A stretch of 64,000 nt of DNA from Hyphomonadaceae bacterium. Lineage in GTDB: Bacteria > Pseudomonadota > Alphaproteobacteria > Caulobacterales > Aquidulcibacteraceae. The stretch is taken from contig JAEUMP010000001.1 in NCBI GenBank assembly GCA_016791445.1, forward strand, positions 79,465-143,464, written 5' to 3'. The position numbers and the translations under genes were made by a program. Positions 25,858 through 35,165 of the stretch are shown here, in pieces. The notes under the pieces are model-generated. The model was not told the origin of the DNA and ran no database searches. It was given only the letters and a program-made list of their open reading frames with translations. Numbering within the stretch: position 1 is the first letter of the stretch; the number at the start of each line of letters is the position of its first letter.

Positions 25858-26130
25858 ATGAAACGCACTGCAATCGCCATCTCCGCCATCCTCGCCGGCC
25901 TTTCGCTCGCAGCCTGCTCTGCCGGTGACGCCGAGAAGGCCGGTGAACGGGCGGACTCCGCCTACGAGGAAATGACCCAGGGCCAGAAGGACCTCACCGA
26001 CGGCCCGCTCGAGAACGCCGGTGAAGCGGTTGATCGTGCAGCCACCGACGCCGGCAACACGATCGAACGTGAAGCCAATCAGGCGAAGGAAGACCTGAAG
26101 AACGCGACGGACGGCAACCCGAAGACCTGA
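25858..26130 (+). CDS. Small lipoprotein, hypothetical
   Basis: This 90-residue lipoprotein has a signal peptide ending in the lipobox SLAAC (Cys near residue 20). The mature part is acidic and predicted helical, with heptad-like Ala/Glu/Asp repeats (DAEKAGERADSAYEEM, AGNTIEREANQAKEDLKNA), resembling the entericidin/YtxH-like or LEA-like small envelope proteins. AAAGGGAA precedes the ATG. A strong terminator follows. No defined function. Confidence 0.8.
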   Translation: MKRTAIAISAILAGLSLAACSAGDAEKAGERADSAYEEMTQGQKDLTDGPLENAGEAVDRAATDAGNTIEREANQAKEDLKNATDGNPKT

Positions 26131-26152
26131 CCGTCCGCCTGAACGGCGCGCG

Positions 26153-26184
26153 AAACGCCGCTCCGACCAGGAGCGGCGTTTTTC
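26153..26184 (+). terminator. Rho-independent terminator
   Basis: A perfect 12-base stem, AAACGCCGCTCC/GGAGCGGCGTTT, has a 5-base loop and runs into a T tract. It ends the transcript of the small lipoprotein and possibly of the DUF1328 gene. Confidence 0.92.
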
Positions 26185-26344
26185 GTACGGGTCGATCCGC
26201 ATTGACCGCATCGTGGGCGCCGCACGGTCCGCGCGCCACAATGTGCGGCGCCGCCGGGTCCGGCCTGGGCCATGGGCCCGCACGTCTAGGCGCCCCGCCC
26301 GGAATCCTTACACTTGTGTCAGTCGCAAGCGCGCCAAGGGTCCG

Positions 26345-27766
26345 ATGTTCGACGAAATGTACGAGTCTGACGGCGTCCCGCGGGCGCCCTACGCGGGCGT
26401 CGCGCGCTGGCTGGAGGCGCTCAACGTCGAGGCTCTGCGCATGAAGCGCGATGAGGCCGAGCGCCTCTTCCGCCGTATCGGCATTACCTTTGCGGTCTAT
26501 ACCGAGGGCGGGGATCCCGAACGTCTCATCCCCTACGATCTTGTGCCCCGCGTCCTCGCCGCCAGTGAATGGGCGCAGCTTGAGAAGGGCCTGAAGCAGC
26601 GCGTGCGCGCGCTCAACGCCTTTATCGGCGATGTCTATAGCAAGCAGGAAATCCTGAAGGCGGGAAAGGTGCCGGAATCGCTCATCCTGCAGAACCCCGC
26701 GCTGACGGCGCCGATGCATGGCCTCGCCGTGGCGGGCGGCGTCTATACCCACATCGCCGGCATCGATCTCGTGCGCACGGGCGCCGACGATTTTTATGTG
26801 CTGGAAGATAACTGCCGCACCCCGTCCGGCGTCTCCTACATGCTGGAAAACCGCGCGGTAATGATGCGGCTCTTTCCCGAGTTCTTCGCAACGGCGGGCG
26901 TCGAGCCCGTCGCGCGTTATCCCGAACGACTGCTGCGCGCGCTGCAGTCCGTTGCGCCACCCTATTGCGGCGGCGATCCAACGGTCGTCGTGCTGACTCC
27001 GGGCCAGTACAACAGCGCCTACTACGAACACTCCTTCCTCGCCGACGAGATGGGCGTTGAACTCGTCGAGGGCGCCGATCTCGTGGTGGAAGATGACGTG
27101 GTCTACACGCGCACCACGCAGGGGCTCACGCGCGTCGACGTGATCTACCGCCGCATCGATGACGATTTTCTCGATCCTGAGGTATTTCGAAAGGACAGCG
27201 CGCTCGGCGTGCCCGGTCTCATGCGCGCGTACCGCGCGGGCAATGTCACGATCACCAACGCCGTCGGGGCCGGCATCGCCGACGACAAGGCGGTCTATGT
27301 CTATGTGCCGGAGATGGTGCGTTTCTATCTCGGCGAGGAGCCGATCCTCAAGAACGTGCCGACGTTCCAGTGCAACAGGCCGGATGAACTCTCGCATGTC
27401 CTCGCAAACCTGCACGAGCTTGTGGTGAAGGAGACGCGCGGCTCCGGCGGCTACGGCATGATGATCGGACCCCAGGCGACGAAGGCCGAGCGCGCCGCGT
27501 TCGCGAAGAAGATCAAGGCCGATCCGGAAGCCTATATCGCTCAGCCGACGCTGGCGCTCTCCACGTGTCCGACTTTCGTCGACAGCGGCGTGGCGCCGCG
27601 TCACGTGGATCTCAGGCCCTTCGTTCTCTGCGGCGCCGATCGCATCGACATCGTGCCCGGCGGCCTCACGCGCGTGGCGCTGCGGGAAGGTTCGCTCGTC
27701 GTGAATTCGTCGCAGGGCGGCGGCACCAAAGACACCTGGGTGCTGCGCGGAAACGGCGGCGCCTGA
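26345..27766 (+). CDS. Circularly permuted ATP-grasp protein (DUF404/DUF407)
   Basis: This 473-residue member of the circularly permuted ATP-grasp type 2 family is predicted to form peptide or amide bonds. Typical segments are FAVYTEGGDPERLIPYDLVP, FIGDVYSKQEILKAG, FYVLEDNCRTPSGVSYMLEN, VEGADLVVEDDVVYTR, KETRGSGGYGMMIG and RHVDLRPFVL. The AAGGG ribosome site supports ATG 26345. It overlaps the alpha-E gene by one base (TGATG). In many genomes this pair is joined by a transglutaminase-like protease and a proteasome-type protease, neither of which is present here. Confidence 0.9.
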   Translation: MFDEMYESDGVPRAPYAGVARWLEALNVEALRMKRDEAERLFRRIGITFAVYTEGGDPERLIPYDLVPRVLAASEWAQLEKGLKQRVRALNAFIGDVYSKQEILKAGKVPESLILQNPALTAPMHGLAVAGGVYTHIAGIDLVRTGADDFYVLEDNCRTPSGVSYMLENRAVMMRLFPEFFATAGVEPVARYPERLLRALQSVAPPYCGGDPTVVVLTPGQYNSAYYEHSFLADEMGVELVEGADLVVEDDVVYTRTTQGLTRVDVIYRRIDDDFLDPEVFRKDSALGVPGLMRAYRAGNVTITNAVGAGIADDKAVYVYVPEMVRFYLGEEPILKNVPTFQCNRPDELSHVLANLHELVVKETRGSGGYGMMIGPQATKAERAAFAKKIKADPEAYIAQPTLALSTCPTFVDSGVAPRHVDLRPFVLCGADRIDIVPGGLTRVALREGSLVVNSSQGGGTKDTWVLRGNGGA

Positions 27767-28698
27767 TGCTCTCGCGCGCAGCGGACTCCCTCTTCTGGCT
27801 CGCCCGCTACATGGAGCGGATGGACAACGTCGCGCGCCTTCTCGAAGCGGCGCAGTCCATGTCCGGCATGACGGAAGGCGTGGAGGAGTGGGAGTCCGCG
27901 CTCGCCGCGACCGGATGCGACGAAGGCTACGAAGAAAAGCACGGCGCGGTGACGCGCGAGAAGGCCACGCACTACCTCGCCGCTGATCTCGAAAATCCAT
28001 CCTCCATCCTGTCGTGCTTCGACGCCGCGCGGACGAACGCGCGGGCCATGCGCACGGCGTTGACGAGCGACATGTGGGATGCGGTGAACAGTGCGTGGCT
28101 CGAGGCGCGTCGCCTAACCGGGCCCGCGTTCAAGCCCGAACGCATCGGCGAGACGGTGGACTGGGTGAAGTCCGTCGGCACGCGCTTCTACGGCGCCTAC
28201 GCCGGCACGATGCTGCGCAATGAGGTCTACTGGTTCACCCGCCTCGGCACCTTCATCGAACGCGCCGACAACACCGCGCGTATTCTCGACGTGAAATATC
28301 ACCTGCTGCTGCCGCGCGACGAAGGCGTGGGCGGCGCCCAGGACTACTATCAGTGGACCTCGATTCTTCGTGCGGTCTCCGCCGTGCGCGCCTATCAGTG
28401 GGTGTACCGGACGGAAGTGAAACCCTGGAACATCGCGGAGCTTCTCATCCTGCGTCCGGAAATGCCGCGCAGCTTGCGCGCGTGCTACGACGAGATCGAT
28501 CAGGCGCTGGCGCAGCTTGCCGCCAGTCATTCCGGGCGGCGCGGCGAGTGCCATCGGCTTGCGGGAGAGATCGCTGCGCAGCTCCGTTACGGCAGGGTTG
28601 AAGACATCTTCCGCATCGGCCTGCACGAATATCTCACCGAGATGATCGAGCGCACCGCACGGCTCGGCGACGAGGTGCGCAGCTTCTACATGCGATGA
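27766..28698 (+). CDS. Alpha-E domain protein (DUF403)
   Basis: This 310-residue, all-helical Alpha-E protein starts MLSRAADSLFWLARYMERMD, the hallmark N-terminus, and has TRLGTFIERADNTARILDVK in the middle and LHEYLTEMIERTARLGDEVR at the end. Alpha-E proteins are the constant partners of the circularly permuted ATP-grasp protein encoded directly upstream, and probably form a complex that makes or modifies an unknown peptide. The ATG overlaps the upstream stop by one base, ensuring coupled translation. Confidence 0.92.
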   Translation: MLSRAADSLFWLARYMERMDNVARLLEAAQSMSGMTEGVEEWESALAATGCDEGYEEKHGAVTREKATHYLAADLENPSSILSCFDAARTNARAMRTALTSDMWDAVNSAWLEARRLTGPAFKPERIGETVDWVKSVGTRFYGAYAGTMLRNEVYWFTRLGTFIERADNTARILDVKYHLLLPRDEGVGGAQDYYQWTSILRAVSAVRAYQWVYRTEVKPWNIAELLILRPEMPRSLRACYDEIDQALAQLAASHSGRRGECHRLAGEIAAQLRYGRVEDIFRIGLHEYLTEMIERTARLGDEVRSFYMR

Positions 28699-28762
28699 AG
28701 GCGGTGGCGGCGGCGCGCGTTTGGGCTAGTCTGGCGCGCACTATCGCAAGGAAGCGCCGCAG

Positions 28763-29506
28763 ATGTCCGATCTCGTCCTCGCAGAGCGCCGTGGCGGCGC
28801 CGTGCACCTCATCCTCAATCGCCCCGACAAGCTGAACTCGCTCAATGTCGAGCTCTTCCAGGCGCTCGACGGGCATGTGCGCGGTCTGCAGAAGGGCGAG
28901 GCGACCATCGTGGTGCTGCGCGGCGGCGGTCGCTGCTTTTCGGCGGGACATGATCTAGGCGACATCGCCAAGGGCGAGAAGCTCCCGGAAGCGAACTATC
29001 AGGCGAAGGTCATCGAACGGCTCTCGACGCTGCCGATGCCCGTGATCACCGCCGTGCACGGCCACTGCTACACCGGCGCGCTCGAACTCGCGCTCGCGGG
29101 CGATCTCATCCTCGCGGCGGAGAGCGCCAAGTTCGCCGATACGCACGCCAAATGGGCGCTGACGCCGGTCTGGGGCCTGAGCCAGCGGCTGCCGCGCCGC
29201 GTCGGCACGGCGAAAGCGCGCGAGATGATGTTCACCTGCCGCACCTATTCGGGCCGCGAAGCCGAAGCGATGGGTTTGGCCAATGCGTGCGTCGCCGATG
29301 ACGCGTTCGACGCCGCCATCGATGCGCTGGTCGCGGAGATCGCCGCAAATTCATCCTTCAGCCATGCGGCGAACAAGCGCCTGCTCGATCACACCGACGG
29401 CCTGCCGCTGCCGGCCGGTCTCGCGCACGAAATCTATCGCGGTGAAGGCGTCGGCCCGGACATGGGTGCGCGGATCAAGGCGTTCGCAGAGCGGGCGCGG
29501 AAGTAG
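28763..29506 (+). CDS. Enoyl-CoA hydratase/isomerase family protein
   Basis: This 247-residue crotonase-family enzyme acts on acyl-CoAs. Motifs: VHLILNRPDKLNSLNVELF, the oxyanion-hole segments GGGRCFSAGHDLGDIAKG and PVITAVHGHCYTGALELALA, then KFADTHAKWALTPVWGLSQR, where hydratases carry their second catalytic Glu; here the region lacks an obvious Glu, so isomerase or other crotonase activity is possible. AAGGAA precedes the ATG. Its last 32 bases overlap the 3' end of the convergent methyltransferase gene. Confidence 0.85.
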   Translation: MSDLVLAERRGGAVHLILNRPDKLNSLNVELFQALDGHVRGLQKGEATIVVLRGGGRCFSAGHDLGDIAKGEKLPEANYQAKVIERLSTLPMPVITAVHGHCYTGALELALAGDLILAAESAKFADTHAKWALTPVWGLSQRLPRRVGTAKAREMMFTCRTYSGREAEAMGLANACVADDAFDAAIDALVAEIAANSSFSHAANKRLLDHTDGLPLPAGLAHEIYRGEGVGPDMGARIKAFAERARK

Positions 29507-30251
29507 CTGGCTCGCCGATTTCCCAGCGCACCAGCCGATAACCGACGTCAAGGGCCTCGCGATCAAGCAGATCGGCGTTGCGCGCGCGCCAGGCGCCGCT
29601 GCGCAGATCGGCTTCCAGACGCTGCAGGCCATCGGAAGCGTCGAAGCGCGTAAAGGACGACATCGACTGGCGCGCGACGGGGTCGAGATATGTCTCCGGT
29701 CGCCGCCAGAATGCACCGAGAAAGCCGTCGATGCAGTCGTGCGGCACGAGGACGGGCGTCGCCTCAAAAGGGCCAAGCGTCTCGGCGAGCGCGGCGAGCG
29801 TCGGCATGATCTGCCGGTCGAGAACCATGATCTCGGGGAAGTAGTCGCGCGTCAGCCAGAAGTCGGAAGCCTCTGCGTCGAAAGTCAGCAGGAGGACGCG
29901 TCGCCGCGCCACGCGACGCATCTCATGGAGCCCGGCGCGCCAGTCGGCCCAGTGGTGGATGGTGAGAACCGCCATCGCGGCGTCAAAAGCGCCCGCCGCG
30001 AAGGGTAGCGCTTCCGCAGAGGCTTGTGTGCAGGGCGCTGCGTCCGCCGGCCTCTGCGCGATCATCGCGGCGGACGGCTCCACCGCCTGGACGGCGCGGT
30101 CAGGCGGTTCGTAGGAGCCCGCGCCCGCGCCGACGTTGAGAATGCTCTGCGCGTCGCCGAGTGCTTCCACAATCTGTTCAGCGAGGCGCGGGTCCGCGCG
30201 GCGGCGATGGGCGTATCCGGCGCCGATGGCGTCGTAGAGCGCGTCGGGCAT
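29475..30251 (-). CDS. SAM-dependent class I methyltransferase
   Basis: This 258-residue Rossmann-fold methyltransferase has motif I ILNVGAGAGSYE (about residues 38-49), motif II QAVEPSAAM, and the post-motif segment FDAAMAVLTIHHWADW typical of Methyltransf_11. The substrate is unknown. The gene starts 12 bases downstream of phhA on the same strand, so it is probably cotranscribed with phenylalanine hydroxylase. It overlaps the convergent crotonase gene tail to tail by 32 bases. Confidence 0.85.
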   Translation of the reverse strand: MPDALYDAIGAGYAHRRRADPRLAEQIVEALGDAQSILNVGAGAGSYEPPDRAVQAVEPSAAMIAQRPADAAPCTQASAEALPFAAGAFDAAMAVLTIHHWADWRAGLHEMRRVARRRVLLLTFDAEASDFWLTRDYFPEIMVLDRQIMPTLAALAETLGPFEATPVLVPHDCIDGFLGAFWRRPETYLDPVARQSMSSFTRFDASDGLQRLEADLRSGAWRARNADLLDREALDVGYRLVRWEIGEPATSAPALRTP

Positions 30252-30263
30252 GAGTGTTCGCTG

Positions 30264-31142
30264 CTAGAGCACGGCGCCGCGATGGAACACATGGTCGGTC
30301 GCAAGCACCGCATCCGGCGCGTAGGGTTCGAGCGCCTTCAGCTTCTCATAGAGCGGCCCGAAATCCGTATCGATGCTGTCGCGGAACAGCTTCTCGAAAC
30401 TCGGCAGCACAAAGTACGTGCTCTGATACCGATCGATCCAGTAGCGCGTGCGCATGACGCGTTCGAGATCGAAGCTGATGCGGTTCGGCGTGGGATCGTC
30501 GACGCTGTATTGCGTTTCGCCGAAGGACGAGAGCATGCCCGCGCCATAGGCTTTCACGCCGTCCTCGGTCATGATCAGGCCGAACTCGACCATGTACCAG
30601 TAGAGTCGGGCGAGGATGTCGACGGCGTCGTGCGCGATCGCCTTGGGGCCGCCGAGGCCGTACTGCTGCAGATAGTCGGCGAAGACCTGGTCGAACAGCA
30701 GCGGCACGTGGCCGAAGACGTCGTGGAAAACATCCGGCTCCACGAGGTAGTCGATCTCCTCCGGTTTCCGGATCCACCAGCTGGCGGGAAAGCGCTTGTT
30801 GGCGAGGTGATCGAAGAAGACGTCGTTGGGCAGAAGGCCCGGCACGCAGACGATTTCCCAGCCCGTCGCCTTGCGCAGGCGCGCGGAGAGCTTCTCGATG
30901 TCGGGAATGCCGTCGGCGCATTCCATGTCGCGCAGGGATTTCACGAAGACCGGCGCGGCATAGTCCGTGACGAGTTTGGTCTGGCGCTCATAGAGGCGCC
31001 GCCACAGAGCATGATCGGCGGCGGTGTATGTCTCCACCGGCTGCGGAACCGTCCAGTCGGCGCGCATGGCGGAATAGTCCCCGCGCAGGCCGTGGGCGGT
31101 GGGGGCGTTGGCGAGCTTTTCGGGGGCGGCGCGATTGTCCAT
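30264..31142 (-). CDS. phhA: Phenylalanine 4-monooxygenase
   Basis: PhhA converts phenylalanine to tyrosine using tetrahydropterin, O2 and non-haem iron. The 292-residue protein has the 2-His-1-Glu iron site: the two His in PDVFHDVFGHVPLL (about residues 143-148) and the Glu in YWYMVEFGLI. Surrounding family segments are FFDHLANKRFPASWWIR and LSSFGETQYSV. Length matches bacterial PhhA, which lacks the regulatory ACT domain of the animal enzyme. No pterin carbinolamine dehydratase (phhB) gene lies next to it. Confidence 0.95.
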   Translation of the reverse strand: MDNRAAPEKLANAPTAHGLRGDYSAMRADWTVPQPVETYTAADHALWRRLYERQTKLVTDYAAPVFVKSLRDMECADGIPDIEKLSARLRKATGWEIVCVPGLLPNDVFFDHLANKRFPASWWIRKPEEIDYLVEPDVFHDVFGHVPLLFDQVFADYLQQYGLGGPKAIAHDAVDILARLYWYMVEFGLIMTEDGVKAYGAGMLSSFGETQYSVDDPTPNRISFDLERVMRTRYWIDRYQSTYFVLPSFEKLFRDSIDTDFGPLYEKLKALEPYAPDAVLATDHVFHRGAVL

Positions 31143-31245
31143 GTCGGCAATATAGTGCGCTTTGCGGCGAAGGTCTTTGCGCTGGACGCGCCCTAGCGCT
31201 GCAAGCGGGGCAAAGCGTGCCGCCGGAGGCTATCCGCAGGGCGCC

Positions 31246-32301
31246 ATGTTTCGCCCGTCGAAAGAGGCCCCTCTGGCGCCGCGCACGAGGCTCTCCTACC
31301 TATCGGCGATGCTGTTCAGACGTCGTCGTCCGGAAGACCGGGTGAAGCCGGTCGATCACGCAGAGGGCCCGCCGCGCGACGCCTTCTCGCAAGCCGTCAT
31401 CCATGCCGTCGACAGGGCCGGGCCCTCCGTCATCGGCGTGCGGCGCGGCAAACGGGGACGCGCGGATGCGTTCGATGGCGCGGGCTCGGGCGTCATCGTC
31501 ACCTCGGACGGCTATGCACTCACCAACAATCACGTCGTGCGCGGCGCGGACCGTATCGAGGCGTCGCTGCATGACGGCGAAGTGGTCGGCGCCGACGTGG
31601 TCGGTACGGACCCGGACACCGATCTCGCGCTGCTGCGCCTGCACGCTTCCAAACTGGCGCATGCCGATCTCGGGGACTCAGACAGGTTGCGTGTCGGCGA
31701 ACTCGCCATCGCGATCGGCAATCCGCTGGGGCTGCAGGCGACGGTGACGGCGGGCGTCGTGTCGGCGCTGCGGCGCACGCTGCGGGGCGAGAGCGGGCGG
31801 CTCATCGAAGACGTCATCCAGACGGACGCGGCGCTCAACCCCGGCAATTCGGGCGGCGCGCTCTGCGATGCGCGCGGGCGCATTGTCGGCGTGAACACGG
31901 CGATCATCGGCGGCGCGCAGGGAATCTGTTTCGCCGTGCCGATCAACACCGCCAAGCGCATCATCCCCGAACTCATGCGCAATGGCCGCGTGGCGCGCGG
32001 GTGGCTCGGCGTCGCGGGACAGACGCAAGGGCTGTCGAAGGCGCTCGTGCGACGGCTCCACCTGAAGGCGGAAGCCGGCGTCCTCGTCGTGCAGGTGGTG
32101 GGCGGCGGTCCCGGCGAGCGCGCAGGACTTCATCCGGGCGATGTGATCCTCGCGGTGGCAGGTGAAACGACCCCCAGCGTCGACGCGATCCACCGCGTGC
32201 TCTCGCGCGAAAGCATCGGGCAGCGCGTGGAGATGGAAGTGCTCCGCGACGGCCAGAAGACGAAGCTGGGCTTGCTGGTGACGGAGCGGCCCGCCGCCTA
32301 G
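31246..32301 (+). CDS. Trypsin-like serine protease with PDZ domain (HtrA/DegP family)
   Basis: This protein of about 351 residues has a trypsin-like domain with the complete triad: His in TNNHVV, Asp in DTDLALLRL, and Ser in LNPGNSGGAL, followed by a single C-terminal PDZ domain (ARGWLGVAGQTQGL; GPGERAGLHPGDVILAVAGE). Unusually, there is no convincing signal peptide; the N-terminus is basic (MLFRRRRPEDR), so it may be cytoplasmic. The start is uncertain: ATG 31246 has an AGGG site; ATG 31309 is possible. The last two bases of its stop lie in a CTAG shared with the convergent oxidoreductase stop. Confidence 0.85.
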   Translation: MFRPSKEAPLAPRTRLSYLSAMLFRRRRPEDRVKPVDHAEGPPRDAFSQAVIHAVDRAGPSVIGVRRGKRGRADAFDGAGSGVIVTSDGYALTNNHVVRGADRIEASLHDGEVVGADVVGTDPDTDLALLRLHASKLAHADLGDSDRLRVGELAIAIGNPLGLQATVTAGVVSALRRTLRGESGRLIEDVIQTDAALNPGNSGGALCDARGRIVGVNTAIIGGAQGICFAVPINTAKRIIPELMRNGRVARGWLGVAGQTQGLSKALVRRLHLKAEAGVLVVQVVGGGPGERAGLHPGDVILAVAGETTPSVDAIHRVLSRESIGQRVEMEVLRDGQKTKLGLLVTERPAA

Positions 32302-33335
32302 ACCACCGGCAGCGGCGGGTCCGCGATCTTCAGCAGTTGCTTGCCGAGGTTCTTGCCTTCGAACAGGCGACGCAGCGTGGCGGGGATGTTTTCGAAGCCG
32401 TGCTGCACGTCGTCGGCGGTCTTGAGCTTGCCTTCGGCGATGAGTTTCGACAGCGCCATCACGCCTTCGCCGTAGCGCGGCGCGTAGTCGAGTACGATGA
32501 AGCCTTCCATGCGCGAGCGCGTGACGGTGAGGTTCATGTAAGGGCGGATGCCCTTCGCGTCGGCGGGATTGGCGTCGTTGTAACCGGAAATGCCGCCACA
32601 CAGCACGACACGCGCGCGCAGGGCGAGGTTCATCAACGAGGCCTCGAGAATTTCTCCACCCACATTCTCGAACACGACATTCACGCCCTTCGGCGCGAGC
32701 GCCTTGATCCGTTCGGCGACGTTTTCCGATTTGTAGTCGATGCACGCATCGGCGCCCGCCACGTCGGTCACCCATTTGCACTTGTCGGCGCCGCCGGCGA
32801 TGCCGATGACTTTGCAGCCGAGCGCCTTGGCGATCTGGACGACCACCGATCCCGTCGCGCCCGCAGCGCCTGAGACCACCACCGTATCTCCCGCAACCGG
32901 CTTGCCGATGTCGGTGAGGCCGAACCAGGCGGTCAGCCCGGTGACGCCGAAGACGCCCAGCGCCTGCTCCGGCGTGACGCCCGGAAAGAGCGGCTGCACG
33001 GGCATGAACTCCGTCTGCCCGGCGGTGACCATGTAGTCCTGCCAGCCGAAACCGCCCTGGACCATCTGGCCCGGCTTGAAGGCGGGGTGGTTGGACTTGA
33101 TGACCTGACCTACGCCGCCCGCGCGCATGACCTCGCCGATTTTCACGGCAGGCAGATAGGTGTCGAAGGCGATCCAGCCGCGCTGCGTAGGGTCGAAGGA
33201 GAGGTGCGTCTGGCGCACCAGGAATTCGCCCGGACCGGGCTCGGGGACGGGCGTCTCCTCCAGCCGGAAGTCGCTGTCCTTGATCATGCCCTGCGGCCTT
33301 GCGGCGAGGAGCCAGCGGCGGTTCGTCCCTGACAT
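32298..33335 (-). CDS. NADP-dependent oxidoreductase, zinc-free MDR (CurA/PTGR-like)
   Basis: This 345-residue medium-chain reductase is of the leukotriene B4 dehydrogenase/prostaglandin reductase/CurA type, reducing double bonds of alpha,beta-unsaturated carbonyl compounds with NADPH. Seen: SFDPTQRGWIAFDTYLPAVK, the nucleotide-binding segment VVSGAAGATGSVVVQIAK, GCKVIGIAGGADKCKW (NADP-type), and VFENVGGEILEASL. No zinc ligands. The ribosome site is GGGAGAAC. Its stop codon overlaps that of the protease gene on the other strand. Confidence 0.93.
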   Translation of the reverse strand: MSGTNRRWLLAARPQGMIKDSDFRLEETPVPEPGPGEFLVRQTHLSFDPTQRGWIAFDTYLPAVKIGEVMRAGGVGQVIKSNHPAFKPGQMVQGGFGWQDYMVTAGQTEFMPVQPLFPGVTPEQALGVFGVTGLTAWFGLTDIGKPVAGDTVVVSGAAGATGSVVVQIAKALGCKVIGIAGGADKCKWVTDVAGADACIDYKSENVAERIKALAPKGVNVVFENVGGEILEASLMNLALRARVVLCGGISGYNDANPADAKGIRPYMNLTVTRSRMEGFIVLDYAPRYGEGVMALSKLIAEGKLKTADDVQHGFENIPATLRRLFEGKNLGKQLLKIADPPLPVV

Positions 33336-33450
33336 GTGGCGTTCTCCCTTTTCGGGCGAGGATAGGGTGCAAACGGCGCTTGTGCATCAGTTAAGCGGCG
33401 CCGTGACGCATGTCACAGGCGCCGGCGTCCGGGCTTCATATATTCACGCC

Positions 33451-33621
33451 ATGACCAACCGACCGACGCCCCCGCAGAAGCCCCGCGCTCTCGCCCGTTC
33501 CGCCTCATGGCGCCGAGACCTCGTCGCCTCGGTGATGCTGTCGGCGGGGATCCTCGTCGCCGCGTGCGCGTTCGCCACCATCTGGGCCGCCACGCACCCG
33601 CTGTCGGGGCTCGGCGCCTGA
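33451..33621 (+). CDS. Small single-pass membrane protein, hypothetical
   Basis: This 56-residue protein has a basic, Pro/Arg-rich N-terminus (TNRPTPPQKPRALARSASWR) and one membrane helix (LVASVMLSAGILVAACAFAT). There is no Shine-Dalgarno site; a TATATT lies about 8-15 bases upstream of the ATG, so a leaderless transcript is conceivable. It lies 53 bases before gatB. I do not recognise it, and it could be spurious. Confidence 0.45.
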   Translation: MTNRPTPPQKPRALARSASWRRDLVASVMLSAGILVAACAFATIWAATHPLSGLGA

Positions 33622-33674
33622 CGCGGTGACGCATCAGGGATGACAAGACGCGCGAGGCTCCGTATCTCCGCGCC

Positions 33675-35165
33675 ATGACTGAAGCCCTTCTCGACGTCCG
33701 ATCCGCCCGCAAGGACCAACTCGTCTCCGGCGCCACTGGCGACTGGGAGATCATCGTGGGCCTCGAAGTGCATGCGCAGGTGACTTCGGAAGCGAAGCTG
33801 TTCTCCGGCGCCTCGACGCATTTCGGCGCGGAGCCGAACGCCAACGTCTCGCTCGTCGATGCCGCGATGCCGGGCATGCTGCCGGTGATCAACCGGAAGT
33901 GCGTGGAGCAGGCGATCCGCACCGGCCTCGGCCTCAATGCGAAGATCAACACCTGGTCACGGTTCGACCGGAAGAACTATTTCTATCCCGATCTGCCGCA
34001 GGGCTATCAGATCTCGCAGTTCAAGGACCCGATCGTGGGCGAAGGCGCCATCGACGTGGAGCTGGACGACGGCGAGACCGTGACGATCCGCATCGAGCGC
34101 ATCCACCTTGAGCAGGACGCGGGCAAGTCGATCCACGATCTCTCGCCCACGGAAACCTATGTCGATCTCAATCGCGCGGGCGTCGCGCTGATGGAGATCG
34201 TCTCGCGCCCCGACATCCGTTCCGCGAAGGAAGCGGCGGCCTATCTCGGCAAGCTGCGCGCCATCGTGCGCGCGCTCGGCACTTGCGACGGCAACATGGA
34301 CGAAGGCTCAATGCGCGCCGACGTCAACGTCTCGGTGCGCAAGCCGGGGACGCCTTTCGGCACGCGATGCGAGATCAAGAACGTGAACTCGACGCGCTTC
34401 GTCGCGCAGGCGGTCGACTACGAGGCGCGCCGCCAGATCGGCATTCTAGAAGACGGCGGGACGATCCGTCAGGAAACGCGTCTCTTCAACGCCGCGACCG
34501 GCGAGACGCGCGCCATGCGCTCGAAGGAAGACGCGCCCGACTATCGCTACTTTCCGGATCCGGACCTTCTGCCTCTCGAAATCGATCCGAGTTGGATCGA
34601 GGAAATCCGCGCGACGCTGCCGGAAATGCCGGATGCGAAGAAGGCGCGCTTCGTGAAGTACTACGGGCTGACGGCCTACGACGCCGGCGTCCTTGCGGGC
34701 GATCTGGAGTCCGCCGCGTTTTTTGAAGAAGTCGCCAAGGGACGGGACGCCAAGCTCGCCGCGAACTGGGTGACCCAGGAGTTGTTCGGCGCGCTGAACA
34801 AGCTGGAAAAGACGCTCGGCGAAAGCCCGGTCAGCGCAAAGCAGCTCGGCGGCCTCATCGATTTGATGTCCGACGGCACCATCAACGGCAAGATCGCCAA
34901 GGACGTCTTCGCCAAGATGCTGGAAAGCGGTGACGATGCGGGCGTCATCGTCGAGCGCGATGGCCTCCGCCAAGTCACCGATACCGGCGCAATCGAGAAG
35001 GCCATCGACGATCTCATCGCCGCGAATCCCGACAAGGTCGCGGAAGTGAAGGAAAAGCCGAAGATGTTCGGTTGGTGGGTCGGCCAGACGATGAAGGCGA
35101 CAGGCGGCAAGGCGAACCCGGCGGTGGTGAACGAGCTGCTGAAGAAGAAGCTTGGCGTCGCGTGA
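33675..35165 (+). CDS. gatB: Asp-tRNA(Asn)/Glu-tRNA(Gln) amidotransferase subunit B
   Basis: GatB is the kinase/tRNA-binding subunit of the GatCAB amidotransferase, which converts misacylated Glu-tRNA(Gln) and Asp-tRNA(Asn). The 496-residue protein shows the standard segments [73 protein letters not shown] and [20 protein letters not shown], and the C-terminal YqeY-like domain. gatA and gatC are not in the window. There is no strong ribosome site before ATG 33675. The stop abuts that of the next, convergent gene. Confidence 0.97.
   Translation: MTEALLDVRSARKDQLVSGATGDWEIIVGLEVHAQVTSEAKLFSGASTHFGAEPNANVSLVDAAMPGMLPVINRKCVEQAIRTGLGLNAKINTWSRFDRKNYFYPDLPQGYQISQFKDPIVGEGAIDVELDDGETVTIRIERIHLEQDAGKSIHDLSPTETYVDLNRAGVALMEIVSRPDIRSAKEAAAYLGKLRAIVRALGTCDGNMDEGSMRADVNVSVRKPGTPFGTRCEIKNVNSTRFVAQAVDYEARRQIGILEDGGTIRQETRLFNAATGETRAMRSKEDAPDYRYFPDPDLLPLEIDPSWIEEIRATLPEMPDAKKARFVKYYGLTAYDAGVLAGDLESAAFFEEVAKGRDAKLAANWVTQELFGALNKLEKTLGESPVSAKQLGGLIDLMSDGTINGKIAKDVFAKMLESGDDAGVIVERDGLRQVTDTGAIEKAIDDLIAANPDKVAEVKEKPKMFGWWVGQTMKATGGKANPAVVNELLKKKLGVA

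Noticed and set aside
31678..33387. 569-codon minus-strand frame spanning the oxidoreductase and protease genes
   Set aside because: It is out of frame with the well-supported oxidoreductase and antisense to the protease triad region.
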